Source: Bordetella genomosp. 1
GTDB lineage: Bacteria; Pseudomonadota; Gammaproteobacteria; Burkholderiales; Burkholderiaceae_B
Length of the DNA: 64,000 nucleotides
Reading direction: 5' to 3'
Assembly (NCBI RefSeq): GCF_002261335.1
Contig: NZ_NEVL01000003.1
Span: forward strand, 1,426,001-1,490,000
The position numbers and the translations under genes are program-made. The notes beneath the pieces are model-generated. The model saw only the letters and a program-made list of their open reading frames with translations, was not told the DNA's origin and did not search any database. This document shows positions 59,201 to 60,520 of the stretch, in pieces; within the stretch, counting starts at the first letter, position 1; the number at the start of each line of letters is the position of its first letter.

Positions 59201-59724
59201 TCTACGGCCAGGGCGGCGACGACACGCTCTATGGGGAAGACGGCAACGACACGCTGTATGGCGGTACCGGCAACGACTACCTCCATGGCGGTGCCGGCAA
59301 CGACACCCTGGACGGCGGCAGCGGCAGCGACACCCTGATCGGCGGCAAGGGCAACGACACGCTCTATGGCGGCACCGGCAGCGACACCTTCCGCTGGGAG
59401 CTGAACGACCAGGGCAGCGTGGGCACGCCGTCGGTCGACGTCATCAAGGACTTCTCCACCGCCAAGCCGGCCGATGGCGGCGACGTGCTCGACCTGAAGG
59501 ACCTGCTGATCGGCGAGAAGGACGGCACGCTGACGCAATACCTGAACTTCCAGAAGGACGGCAACAACACCGTCATCAACATCAACACCCAGGGCCAGAT
59601 CGGCCAGGGCGCCGACCAGAAGATCGTGCTCGAGGGCGTCGACCTCACGCAGAACGGCACGCTCGACAACCAGGCGATCATCAACGACCTGCTGCAGAAG
59701 GGGAAACTCGACGTCAATCACTGA
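26251..59724 (+). CDS. Giant RTX adhesin with about 95 VCBS repeats (LapA/BrtA-like)
   Basis: One uninterrupted 33.5-kb frame encoding 11,157 residues, about 1.1 MDa. No N-terminal signal peptide; export is by the type I system encoded upstream. Order: retention module (residues about 1-105); D-P-T-A-A at 109-113, a LapG-type cleavage motif, followed by a Gly-rich linker; an Ig/cadherin-like domain (about 185-295); about 95 VCBS repeats (about 299-10,350); a further beta domain; a VWA domain with MIDAS residues D10507-x-S-x-S, T10591 and D10627; an inserted beta-sandwich of about 130 residues; RTX nonapeptides G-G-x-G-N-D-x-L-x (about 10,970-11,050); and a type I secretion C-terminal domain. 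Asp/Asn-rich repeats should bind calcium and stiffen the fibre (family knowledge). Expected role: surface attachment and biofilm formation. Confidence 0.95.
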   Translation: MATSAPAIVVALTGRAWIRHSDGSLTELHQGSKVPPDSELVTASGATLTLQVENGMPVVIGAERQVALTDDMTGELDPGEAAINPPSGPDSARLLAILEAGGDPFDVLDPTAAVITGGGGEGGSTIVRLVHILEVTTPLDLAYPNPVRFDDYVPRADSSGATGGGDGTDTAGLPTTLPTGAAGLAPIAVDDRVSATERAIVRGNVLGNDSDPDGDRLAVAGVNGRAMTSAGLTLPGSNGGSFTLLPDGTYTFNPGSAFQHLAQGQTATTTVSYTITDPSGKTATATLQVTVVGVNDPASISGDGAGSVQEDGRQTVQGKLNVSDADDNQSVFVAQTQKAGQYGTFSLDTNGNWTYSLNNGHPAVQALGVGATLTEQFTVTSADGTASKVTITIDGTNDAPRLSGDLTGAVSEDGVQRATGQLTTADVDSGDTQTYSVVGSTAGTYGAFAVDATGRWTYTLDNAAAQVLKSGQSVQESYTVRVSDGQGGSDTKTVVVTIHGTDDGAVISPRVPGADAGSVREDGTLSTGGKLDVTDPDAGQAAFQAQTATKGGYGTFAIDANGNWTYDLDNANASVQALGVGKTLTETFAVKSADGTTSQVTVTIQGSNDAPRLSGEQTGSVTEDGTQIATGKLTGSDIDTGDVLTYAVTGATKGMYGNFAVDAETGRWTYTLDNGAAQVLKTGQAVTETYTVQVSDGQGGTASQVVTITINGTDDGAVISPRVPGADAGSVREDATLTTGGKLDVTDPDAGQAAFQAQTATKGGYGTFAIDANGNWTYDLDNANASVQALGVGKTLTETFAVKSADGTTSQVTVTIQGSNDLPRLAGDQSGVVTEDGTQIATGKLTGTDIDTGDTLSYAVVGNATGSYGVFAVDASTGKWTYTLDNGAAQVLTSGQAVTETYTVQVSDGQGGTASKLVSITINGTDDAAIIAPRVPGANAGTVREDGTLTTGGKLDVTDPDAGQAVFQAQPGTAGAYGTFTLDADGTWRYTLDNASNAVQALGADKSLSETFSVKSADGTTSQVTVTIQGSNDAPRLDGDLSGSVTEDGVKTATGQLTGTDVDAGDRLSYAIAGPSTGTYGSIAVDANGRWTYTLDSAAAQVLKSGQTVLESYTVQVSDGQGGTASQVVSITIHGTDDAAIIAPGKPGDDAGTLREDSVPSAGGKLVVTDPDAGQAVFQVQGATQGNYGTFAIDKEGNWTYHLDNSNASVQALGVGKSLAETFTVRSADGTASQVTVTIQGTNDAPRLAGDQAGAVTEDGTQIATGKLTGSDIDTGDVLTYAVSGAAKGMYGNFAVDADTGRWTYTLDNGAAQVLKTGQAVTETYTVQVSDGQGGTASQVVTITINGTDDGAVITPHTPGADAGVVREDATLTTGGKLDVTDPDAGQAVFQAQAATRGAYGTFAIDAGGNWTYALDNADAAVQALGNGKSLTETFAVTSADGTISQVTVTVQGTNDAPRLSGEASGAVTEDGTQTATGQLTGTDIDTGDRLTYAVSGAAKGSYGSFAVDANTGKWTYTLDNGAAQALTSGQAVTETYTVQVSDGQGGTDSKVVTITIHGTDDAAIITPHTPGADAGTVREDGALTTGGKLDVTDPDAGQAVFQAQPGTPGAYGTFAVGTDGAWTYSLDNTSLAVQALGAGKSLTETFTVKAADGTSSQVTVTVQGTNDAPTLSGDQTGSVTEDGTQTATGTLTGADIDTGDVLTYAVTGAAKGAYGAFAVDPDTGRWTYTLDNAAAQALKSGQSVVESYTVQVSDGQGGTASKVVSVTIHGTDDAAIITPHTPGADAGTVREDALLSAGGKLDIADPDAGQAVFQAQAATQGSYGTFAVDASGNWSYNLDNTHASVQALGVGRTLAETFVVRAADGTASQITVTIQGTNDAPRLSGDQTGSVTEDGTQTATGTLTGSDIDTGDVLTYAVTGAAKGAYGSFAVDANTGRWTYTLDNGAAQALRSGQAITETYTVQVSDGQGGTDSKIVSVTINGTDDGAVITPHTPGADAGLVREDGTLTTGGKLDIADPDAGQAVFQVQPGTPGAYGTFAIGSDGAWTYTLDNANASVQALGAGKSLTETFTVSSVDGSTHDVKVTIQGTNDAPTLSGDQSGSVTEDVTQTATGTLTGADIDTGDVLTYAVTGAAKGAYGSFAVDASTGRWTYTLDNGAAQALKSGQAVTETYTVQVSDGQGGTDSKVVTVTIHGTDDAAIITPHTPGADAGIVREDATLSTGGKLDIVDPDAGQAVFQAQPGTPGAYGTFAIGTDGAWTYSLDNTSLAVQALGAGRSLTETFTVKAADGSTHDVTITIQGTNDVPTLSGDQTGSVTEDGMQTATGTLTGADIDTGDVLTYAVSGAAKDTYGSFAVDANTGRWTYTLDNTAAQSLKSGQSVVESYTVQVSDGQGGTASKVVSVTINGTDDAAIITPHAPGADLGTVREDALLSTGGMLDVTDPDAGQAVFQAQAATQGAYGTFAVDTNGNWTYQLDNTHAGVQALGVGKTLAETFTVRAADGSTHDVTVTIQGSNDAPRLSGDQTGSVTEDGVKTATGQLTGTDIDVGDTLSYAVVGNASGSYGSFAVDANTGRWTYTLDNGAAQSLKSGQAFTETYTVQVSDGQGGTDTKVVSITINGTDDAAVITPHTAGADQGRVQEDGQLTTGGKLDVADPDAGQAVFQPQPATQGAYGAFVIDASGNWTYTLDNAHPVVQALGANESLTETFTVRSADGSSHDVTVTIQGTNDVPALSGALTGSVTEDGVTTATGQLVASDADTSDTLRYSVVGSASGAFGSFAVDASGKWTYTLDNGAAQTLKGGQSVTESYTVQVSDGHGGTDTQTISVTINGTDDAAIITPHAPGADADLVREDGTLTTGGKLDVLDPDAGQAVFQAQPGTPGAYGTFAIGSDGAWTYTLDNANASVQALGAGKSLTETFTVRSADGSTHDVKVTIQGTNDAPTLSGDQSGSVTEDGTQTATGTLTGADIDTGDVLTYAVTGAAKGAYGSFAVDANTGRWTYTLDNGAAQALKSGQAVTETYTVQVSDGQGGTDSKVVTVTIHGTDDAAVITPRTPDADAGTVREDSTLTTGGKLDIADPDAGQAVFQAQPGTPGAYGTFAIGSDGAWTYSLDNANASVQALGAGKSLTETFTVRSADGSTHDVKVTIQGTNDAPTLSGDQSGSVTEDGIQTATGTLTGADIDTGDVLTYAVTGAAKGAYGSFAVDANTGRWTYTLDNGAAQALKSGQAITETYTVQVSDGQGGTDSKVVTITINGTDDAAIITPHTPGADLGTVREDALLSTDGKLDIVDPDAGQAVFQAQPGTPGAYGTFVIDANGAWTYSLDNNSLAVQALGAGKSLAETFTVKAADGSTHDVTVTIQGSNDAPTLSGEVSGSVTEDGTQTATGTLTGADIDTGDVLTYAVTGAAQGTYGSFAVDANTGRWTYTLDNAAAQALKSGQSVVESYTVQVSDGQGGTASKVVSVTINGTDDAAVITPHTPGADLGSVREDGTLLATGKLDVVDPDAGQAVFEAQPSTPGSYGSFAVDAAGNWTYTLDNGNAAVQALGADKSLSETFTVRSADGSTHDVTVTIQGTNDAPVLSGDVTGSVTEDGVKTASGQLTATDVDTTDTLTYSVVGNGSGTYGSFAVDSNGKWTYTLNNGAAQTLVAGQAVTETYTVQVSDGHGGTDTQTISVTINGTDDAAIITPHTAGADLGTVREDGQLSTGGKLDVVDPDAGQAVFQAQPATQGAYGTFTLDAAGNWTYQLNNASAAVQALGADKSLTETFTVRSADGSTHDATVTIQGTNDAPMLSGDVTGSVTEDGVKTATGQLTATDVDTTDTLTYSVVGNGSGTYGSFAVDSNGKWTYTLNNGAAQTLIAGQAVTETYTVQVSDGHGGTDMKTISVTINGTDDAAIITPHSPGADLGAVREDGQLSTGGKLDIVDPDAGQAVFQAQPATQGAYGTFTLDAAGNWTYTLDNGNAAVQALGADKSLTETFTVRSADGSTHDVTVTIQGTNDAPTLSGQLSGSVTEDGVQTATGQLVVTDTDATDSHSYAVIGNGSGTYGSFAVDSNGKWTYTLNNGAAQTLIAGQAVTETYTVQVSDGHGGTDTQTISVTINGTDDAAIITPHTAGADLGTVREDGQLSTGGKLDVVDPDAGQAVFQAQPGTQGAYGTFTLDAAGNWTYNLNNASSAVQALGADKSLTETFTVRSADGSTHDVTVTIQGTNDAPVLSGDVTGSVTEDGVKTASGQLTATDVDTTDTLTYSVVGNGSGTYGSFAVDGNGKWTYALNNGAAQTLVAGQAVTETYTVQVSDGHGGTDTKTISVTINGTDDAAIITPHTAGADLGTVREDGQLTTGGKLDVVDPDAGQAVFQAQPGTQGAYGTFTLDAAGNWTYNLNNASAAVQALGADKSLTETFTVRSADGSTHDVTVTIQGSNDAPVLAGDLSGSVTEDGVKTATGQLTATDVDVTDTHSYAVIGNANGAYGSFAVDTNGKWTYTLDNAAAQSLTSGQSITETYTVQVSDGQGGTDTKTISVTINGTDDSAVITPHAPGADAGTVQEDGPLATGGKLDVVDPDAGQAVFEPQPATLGQYGTFAIDASGNWTYVLDNGNIAVQALGADRSLAETFTVRSADGTTHSVTVTVLGSNDAPQLSGALTGAVTEDGVKTATGQLVTADVDATDTHSYAVIGNANGTYGSFAVDDNGKWTYTLDNGAAQALKSGQAVTETYTVQVSDGQGGTDTKTVSVTINGTDDAAVILPHTAGADAGSVREDGGLVTGGKLDVVDPDAGQAVFQSQPATVGAYGTFAIDANGNWTYQLDNANPAVQALGADKALNETFTVRSADGASHDVTVTIQGTNDVPVLAGDLTGSVTEDGVRTATGQLTTTDIDITDTHSYAVIGNANGTYGSFAVDTNGKWTYTLDNGAAQGLASGQAVTETYTVQVSDGQGGTDTKTVSVTINGTDDAAVILPHTAGADAGTVREDGGLVTGGKLDVIDPDAGQAVFQSQPATVGAYGTFAIDANGNWTYQLDNANPAVQALGADKSLTETFTVRSADGSTHDVTVTIQGTNDAPVLSGDVTGSVTEDGVKTATGQLTATDVDTTDTLTYSVVGNGSGTYGSFAVDASGKWTYTLNNGAAQTLVAGQAVTETYTVQVSDGHGGTATQTISVTINGTDDTAIITPHTPGADRGTVTEDGGLATGGKLDIADPDAGQAVFQAQPATAGAYGTFAIDANGNWTYQLDNANPAVQALGADKSLTETFTVRSADGSSHDVTVTIQGSNDAPVLSGDVTGSVTEDGVKTATGQLSATDVDATDTLSYTVVGNAHGSYGSFTVDASGKWTFTLDNAAAQGLKGGQAVTETYTVQVSDGHGGTDTQTISVTINGTDDAAIITPHTPGADRGTVTEDGGLTTGGKLDIADPDAGQAVFQAQPATAGAYGTFAIDANGNWTYALNNASLAVQALGADKSLTETFTVTSADGSTHDVTVTIQGTNDAPSLSGALSGSVTEDGVTTATGQLTTSDTDVTDTHTYAVVGNASGAYGSFAVDGNGKWTYTLDNDAAQKLVAGQVVTEAYTVQVSDGHGGTDTKTISVTINGTDDAAIITPHAPGADRGAVTEDGTLVTGGKLDIADPDAGQAVFQAQPATPGSYGTFAVDANGNWNYRLDNANPAVQALGVGKSLTETFTIISADGATHDVTVTIQGSNDVPTLSGDVSGSVTEDGTQIASGKLTGADIDVGDALAYAVVGSGQGTFGSFTVDGTGKWAYTLDNAAAQTLRSGQAITETYTVQVSDGQGGTATQVVSITINGTDDGAVITPHTPGADAGVVREDGQLSTGGKLDIADPDAGQAVFQPQPGTAGAYGTFAVDGAGNWTYTLDNGNTAVQALGAGKSLSETFTVRSADGSTHDVTVSIQGTNDAPTLSGDPTGSVTEDGTQTATGTLTGADIDTGDVLTYAVTGAANGAYGSFAVDANTGRWTYTLDNGAAQALKSGQAVTETYTVQVSDGQGGTDTRVVSVTINGTDDAAIITPHTPGADTGTVREDAALSTAGKLDIVDPDAGQAVFQAQPGTPGAYGTFVIDANGAWTYSLDNTSLAVQALGAGKSLAETFTVKAADGSTHDVTITIQGTNDAPTLSGEVSGSVTEDGTQTATGTLTGADIDTGDVLTYAVTGAAQGTYGSFAVDANTGRWTYTLDNAAAQALKSGQSVVESYTVQVSDGQGGTASKVVSVTINGTDDAAVITPHTPGADAGIVREDGTLLATGKLDVVDPDAGQAVFQAQAGTAGKYGSFAVDSSGNWTYNLDNANANVQALGNGRSLTETFTVKSADGSTHDVTVTIQGTNDAPKLSGDVTGSVTEDGVKTATGQLTGTDIDVGDTLSYSVAGSASGTYGSFAVDANGKWTYTLNNAAAQTLVSGQAVTETYTAQVSDGQGGTDTKVVSITINGTDDAAVITPHTPGADLGTVREDATLTAGGKLDIVDPDAGQAVFQAQAATQSAYGTFAVDSSGNWTYNLDNSNPAVQALGAGKSLTETFTVKAADGSSHDVTITIQGTNDAPTLSGDQTGSVTEDGTQTATGRLTGTDIDVGDTLTYAVTGAAKGTYGAFAVDANTGRWTYTLDNGAAQSLKSGQAITETYTVQVSDGHGGTDTQVVSITINGTDDAAIITPRLPGSDTGIVREDALLATGGKLDVFDADAGQSSFQVQAATKGAYGTFAVDASGNWTYNLDNASLAVQALGAGKSLTETFTVKSADGTTHDVTVTVQGTNDAPTLRGDVTGAVTEDGVKTATGQLTGTDVDAGDKLSYAVIGSSAGAFGSFAVDANGKWTYTLDNTAAQALKSGQSVTETYTVQVSDGQGGTDTKTVSIVINGTDDAAIITPHTPGADLGTVREDGLLVTGGKLDVSDADAGQSTFQAQLATKGSYGSFAIDAAGNWNYLLDNANPAVQALGVGKTLTETFTVKSADGTTHDVTVTIQGSNDAPILRGDQTGSVTEDGVKTATGQLTGSDIDVGDTLTYSVTSPANGAFGTFSVDANTGKWTYTLDNAAAQSLASGQAVNEAYTVQVSDGQGGFDTRVVVITINGTDDAAIITPHTPGADTGIVKEDSLLQLTTGGNLDVSDPDAGQGYFQIQVATKGAYGSFGVDAAGHWTYALDNANFNVQALGVGKTLTETFTVKSADGTTHDVTVTIQGTNDAPILRGDQTGSVTEDGTKTATGQLTGIDIDVGDRLSYAVTSPPKGTFGTFSVDANTGKWTYTLDNAAAQTLVAGQAVTEAYTVQVSDGQGGTDTRVVVITINGADDSAIITPHTPGADLGAVKEDGTLSTGGKLDVSDADAGQSFFQTQLATPGAYGVFGVDASGNWTYVLNNANLNVQALGAGKSLTETFTVKSADGTASQVTVTIQGTNDAPKLTGDQTGSVTEDGTQTATGKLTGVDIDVGDTLTYSVTGAAKGTYGSFTVDANTGRWTYTLDNSAAQVLKSGQAVTETYTVQVSDGQGGTDTKVVNITINGTDDAAIIRPHAPGADAGAVREDTTLSTAGKLDVVDPDAGQAVFQAQTATKGAYGTFAVDSSGNWTYNLDNSSVAVQALGAGKSVTETFTVKSADGTASQVTVTVQGTNDAPKLSGEVTGAVTEDGTQTATGKLTGADVDVGDTLTYSVTGAAKGTYGSFAVDANTGRWTYTLDNAAAQSLKSGQAVVETYTVQVSDGQGGTDTKVVSVTINGTHDAAIITPHTPGADAGTVREDGTLLASGKLDVVDVDAGQATFQAQAGTAGKYGTFAVDASGNWTYNLDNANANVQALGNGRSLTETFTVKSADGSTHDVTVTIQGTNDAPKLSGDVSGSVTEDGVKTATGQLTGADIDVGDKMSYSVVGNATNTYGSFAVDANGKWTYTLNNTAAQTLVSGQAVTETYTVQVSDGQGGNDTKVVSITINGTDDAAVITPHTPGADLGTVREDGTLSTGGKLDIVDPDAGQAVFQAQAATQSAYGTFAVDSSGNWTYNLDNNNPAVQALGANKTLTETFTVKSADGTASQVTVTIQGTNDAPKLSGDQTGSVTEDGTQTATGKLTGTDIDTGDTLTYAVTGAAKGAYGLFAVDPSTGKWTYLLDNGAAQALKSGQAVTETYTVQVSDGQGGTASQVVSITINGTDDAAIITPRLPGSDTGIVREDALLATGGKLDVFDPDAGQAVFQAQAATKGAYGTFAVDASGNWTYNLDNGSLAVQALGANKSLTETFTVKSADGSTHDVTVTVQGTNDAPKLSGDVTGAVTEDGVKTATGQLTGTDIDAGDTLTYSVTSPAKGAFGSFAVDANGKWTYTLDNTAAQSLAGGQSVTETYVVQVSDGQGGTDTKVVSITINGTDDAAIITPHTPGADTGIVKEDSLLQLTTGGNLDVSDPDAGQGYFQIQVATKGAYGSFGVDAAGHWTYALDNANLNVQALGVGKTLTETFTVKSADGTTHDVTVTIQGTNDAPILRGDQTGSVTEDGVKTATGQLTGIDIDVGDRLSYAVTSSPKGTFGSFSVDANTGTWTYTLDNAAAQTLVAGQAVTEAYTVQVSDGQGGTDTRVVVITINGADDSAIITPHTPGADLGAVKEDGTLSTGGKLDVSDADAGQSFFQAQLATPGAYGVFGVDASGNWTYVLNNANLNVQALGAGKSLTETFTVKSADGTASQVTVTIQGTNDAPKLTGDQTGSVTEDGTQTATGKLTGVDIDVGDTLTYSVTGAAKGTYGSFTVDTNTGRWTYTLDNSAAQVLKSGQAVTETYTVQVSDGQGGTDTKVVNITINGTDDAAIIRPHAPGADAGAVREDTTLSTAGKLDVVDPDAGQAVFQVQTATKGAYGTFAVDASGNWTYNLDNSSVAVQALGAGKSVTETFTVKSADGTASQVTVTVQGTNDAPRLSGDVTGSVTEDGVKTATGQLTGTDVDAGDKLGYAIVGNASNAYGSFAVDANTGRWTYTLDNAAAQSLKSGQAVVETYTVQVSDGQGGTDTKVVSITINGTDDAAIITPRTPGADAGTVKEDGTLTAGGKLDIVDPDAGQAVFQVQAATKGSYGTFAIDASGNWTYNLDNANTSVQALGNGRSLTETFTVKAADGTASQVTVTIQGTNDAPKLSGEQTGSVTEDGTQIATGKLTGTDVDTGDLLTYSVTGAAKGAYGAFAVDPLTGRWTYVLDNVAAQALKSGQAITETYTVQVSDNQGGTDTKVVSVTINGTDDGAIITPRTLGADTGLVKEDGTLTAGGKLDVLDPDAGQAVFQVQVATRGAYGTFALDASGNWSYTLDNASASVQALGAGKFLTETFTVKSADGTSSQVTVTVQGTNDAPKLSGDVTGTVTEDGTQTASGQLSATDVDTGDKLTYAVSGAARGTYGSFAIDANTGKWTYTLDNSAAQVLKSGQAVTESYTVQVSDGQGGVDTKVVNVTINGTDDAAIITPRLPGGDTGIVKEDSLLQLATGGKLDVTDPDAGQASFQAQAGTRGAYGTFAIDASGNWSYNLDNSSLAVQALGAGKTVTETFTVKSADGTASQVTVTAQGTNDLPKLSGDVSGAVTEDGVKTATGQLAGTDVDASDTLSYAVIGNAAGTYGSFAVDGTGKWTYTLDNAAAQALKSGQSVTEVYTVQVSDGQGGTDSKLVTITINGTDDAAIITPRTPGADAGILKEDTTLSASGKLDVVDPDAGQSSFQIQLANKGSYGTFAIDANGNWSYSLDNGNSAVQALGAGRTLSDVFTVRSADGTTSQVTMTIQGTNDAPKLSGALTGSVTEDGTQTASGQMTATDIDVGDALTYAVSGAAKGTYGSFAIDANTGRWTYTLDNSAAQVLKSGQAVTETYTVQVSDGQGGTDTKVVSITINGTDDVAVITPSKPGDNAGTLKEDTTLAAGGKLNVVDPDAGQAVFQAQSATKGAYGTFAIDANGNWSYNLDNANAAVQALGAGKLLTETFTVKSADGTASQITVTINGTNDAPVLSGAVTGTVTEDGTQTASGQLSATDVDTGDKLTYAVSGAARGTYGSFAVDASTGRWTYTLDNAAAQVLKSGQAVTETYTVQVSDGQGGTDAKVVSITINGTDDAAIITPNTVGADLGTVKEDTTLSAGGKLNVTDPDAGQAVFQVQTATKGAYGTFAIDANGNWTYNLDNSSSAVQALGAGKSLTESFAVKSADGTTSQVTLTIQGTNDAPTLSGTLTGTVAEDGTQTASGQMTATDVDTGDKLSYAVSGATRGTYGSFAIDASTGKWTYTLDNTAAQPLKAGQSVTESYTVQVSDGQGGTDTKTVTVTINGTDDAPVITGQTSGSVTEDAVLTATGKLTVTDADAGESGVVAQTNVAGKYGTFTIDAGGNWTYVLNNTLAAVQNLAAGAVLSEAFNVTAGDGRTIQPITVSVVGTNDAPVSADNATRMSAGGSYAFKTGDFAFSDGAEGNALKSVTITRLPTDGTLTLNGQAVTANTAVSAADIQAGKLVYTSSSAGLDTSFGFKVTDTGGTANGGKDTSGDYNYAITTNNIITGENSSSSGIPLVGGSGDDILLGDKGGTVVTVEAGKNYNIALVVDTSGSMAWGLDGTSGVAYANSRIKLVKDALTNLANQLSTHDGTVNVSLIGFSTGSNQVLTLQGLSKSNLQSLLTAINGLTADGGTNYEAAFNTAVSWFNSQTAAGKTAAAGYENLTFFLTDGDPTYYIKSTGALGGTGNSTDATTLQESVNAYAPLSGLSNVHAIGIGNGVNGDYLKLFDNTGGGGTSYVPVGSSTDTTMANFNTTGSGINNVSNWSTTGTGLLSGSVSRSNNAMAITDWNGGASTTATSPSFSIASNTYAKLSFSASSSNFVAGDQFNWTVQRYDSATGKWVTVDSGSNSSGYSSTTTIESRLLASGTYRFVFEVVDNTNNLRMSTISIDDITLASYAASQVVIAPTGQVDIVLKGEDLAAALEHGSSSTDPAPVGSDTISGGAGDDIIFGDTINTDSLSWGTVAAGSHDGQGMKALTDYLAYTSGHTPTSQEVYDYLKANHASFNVADDTRGGNDTIRGGTGNDILYGQGGDDTLYGEDGNDTLYGGTGNDYLHGGAGNDTLDGGSGSDTLIGGKGNDTLYGGTGSDTFRWELNDQGSVGTPSVDVIKDFSTAKPADGGDVLDLKDLLIGEKDGTLTQYLNFQKDGNNTVININTQGQIGQGADQKIVLEGVDLTQNGTLDNQAIINDLLQKGKLDVNH
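26581..26589 (+). other. Codons of the putative LapG cleavage motif (T-A-A)
   Basis: Residues T111-A112-A113 follow V-L-D-P and precede a Gly-rich linker, matching the position and di-alanine character of LapG sites in LapA-type adhesins (about residue 108). LapA usually has T-A-A-G; here the next residue is Val. Confidence 0.6.
27145..57300 (+). repeat. VCBS repeat array, about 636-bp alternating dimers
   Basis: Two repeat types of about 105 residues alternate. One contains (H/R)-x-P-G-A-D-x-G-x-V-R-E-D...G-N-W-T-Y...T-E-T-F-T-V and ends in G-T-N-D-A-P; the other contains L-S-G-D-x-T-G-S-V-T-E-D-G...W-T-Y-T-L-D-N and ends in T-I-N-G-T-D-D-A-A. I count 48 of the first type and 47 of the second by reading the protein. 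The mean dimer period is about 635 bp, and many dimers are exactly 636 bp apart. Divergence is higher at both ends than in the middle. Confidence 0.9.
44911..52750 (+). repeat. Segmental duplication within the VCBS array
   Basis: Distinctive dimers recur in the same order. The copies near 44,911 and 46,165 recur at 49,363 and 50,617, both offset 4,452 bp. Those near 47,460, 48,075 and 48,721 recur near 51,276, 51,891 and 52,537, offset 3,816 bp. The difference is exactly one 636-bp dimer, located near 46,800-47,430 in the first copy and absent from the second. Confidence 0.8.
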
Positions 59725-59736
59725 TCCCCGCCCTCC

Positions 59737-59770
59737 GGGCGCCGCCCGGCGGCGCCCGCCGGCCTTTTTT
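59737..59770 (+). terminator. Terminator of the adhesin gene
   Basis: A 9-bp GC stem (59737-59745 with 59749-59757) begins 12 bp after the stop codon; a GC spacer and six T residues (59765-59770) follow. It separates the adhesin transcript from the lapG/lapD genes, apart from read-through. Confidence 0.7.
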
Positions 59771-59801
59771 GCGCAAGCCCGACAGGGCGACCCGGAAAGA
59801 T

Positions 59802-60500
59802 GTGAAAATCAAGGCCATGCCATCGCCCCGCCGCTCTCGCCGGCTGCCTCCGTTGTGCCGTTGGGTCCTGCTCTGCCTGGCACTGGCCTGGAGCGGCAGC
59901 TTTGCCCTCGAGATCGACGCGCAACGGCTGCAGTCGCTGGCGGCGAGCCGCTACGGCGCGCGCGGCGAGCAGGCGATGGCGAGCTGGCTGGCGCTGTTGC
60001 GCACGCCCCCGCCGGCGGCCGACCGGGAGCGGCTGCGCATGGCCAATGCGTTCTGGAACACCCATCTGCGTTCGGGCGAAGATCCCGCGATCTGGGGCCA
60101 GCCCGACTACTGGGCCACGCCGCTGGAGTCGCTCGGCAAGGGCGCGGGCGATTGCGAAGACTTCGTGATCGGCAAGTACTTCACCCTGGTCGCGCTCGGC
60201 GTGGCGCCGCAGAAACTGCGCTTCATCTACGTGCGCGCGCGGCTCGGCGGCCCCGGCAGCAGCGACCAGGTCGCGCACATGGTGCTGGGCTACTACGAGA
60301 CGCCCAATGCCGTGCCGCTCGTGCTCGACAGCCTCATCTCCCCCATCCTCCCCGCCACCGAACGGCGCGACCTGACGCCGGTCTTCAGTTTCAATGCCGA
60401 AGGCGTCTATGTCGACGGCCGCGCCGCCGCTCCGGTCGACCGACTGGGCCGCTGGCGCGATCTCCTTCAACGCATGGAACGGGAAGGCATACGCCCCTGA
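59802..60500 (+). CDS. lapG: LapG-like periplasmic cysteine protease
   Basis: A 232-residue protease of the bacterial transglutaminase-like family that releases LapA-type adhesins by cutting their N-terminal module. The signal peptide core is V-L-L-C-L-A-L-A-W-S-G-S-F-A. The catalytic triad is C118 (G-A-G-D-C-E-D-F), H159 (Q-V-A-H-M-V-L) and D176 (V-L-D-S-L-I-S-P); the C-H and H-D spacings (41 and 17) are close to those of Pseudomonas LapG. D/E residues beside the Cys fit the calcium site. I list the GTG at 59802; ATG 59817 is an equally possible start. The lapD gene begins 20 bp later. Confidence 0.93.
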   Translation: MKIKAMPSPRRSRRLPPLCRWVLLCLALAWSGSFALEIDAQRLQSLAASRYGARGEQAMASWLALLRTPPPAADRERLRMANAFWNTHLRSGEDPAIWGQPDYWATPLESLGKGAGDCEDFVIGKYFTLVALGVAPQKLRFIYVRARLGGPGSSDQVAHMVLGYYETPNAVPLVLDSLISPILPATERRDLTPVFSFNAEGVYVDGRAAAPVDRLGRWRDLLQRMEREGIRP

Positions 60501-60520
60501 CGCCAGGAAGATAAACAACC

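Noticed and set aside
44974-59721. A 4,915-codon open frame on the minus strand opposite the adhesin gene, with others of 2,672 codons (36,895-44,913) and 2,218 codons (26,209-32,865)
   Set aside because: They mirror the adhesin codons. High GC and the repeated coding unit keep the antisense frame free of stops. The products are Val/Gly/Arg/Asp-rich periodic sequences without domains or ribosome binding sites.
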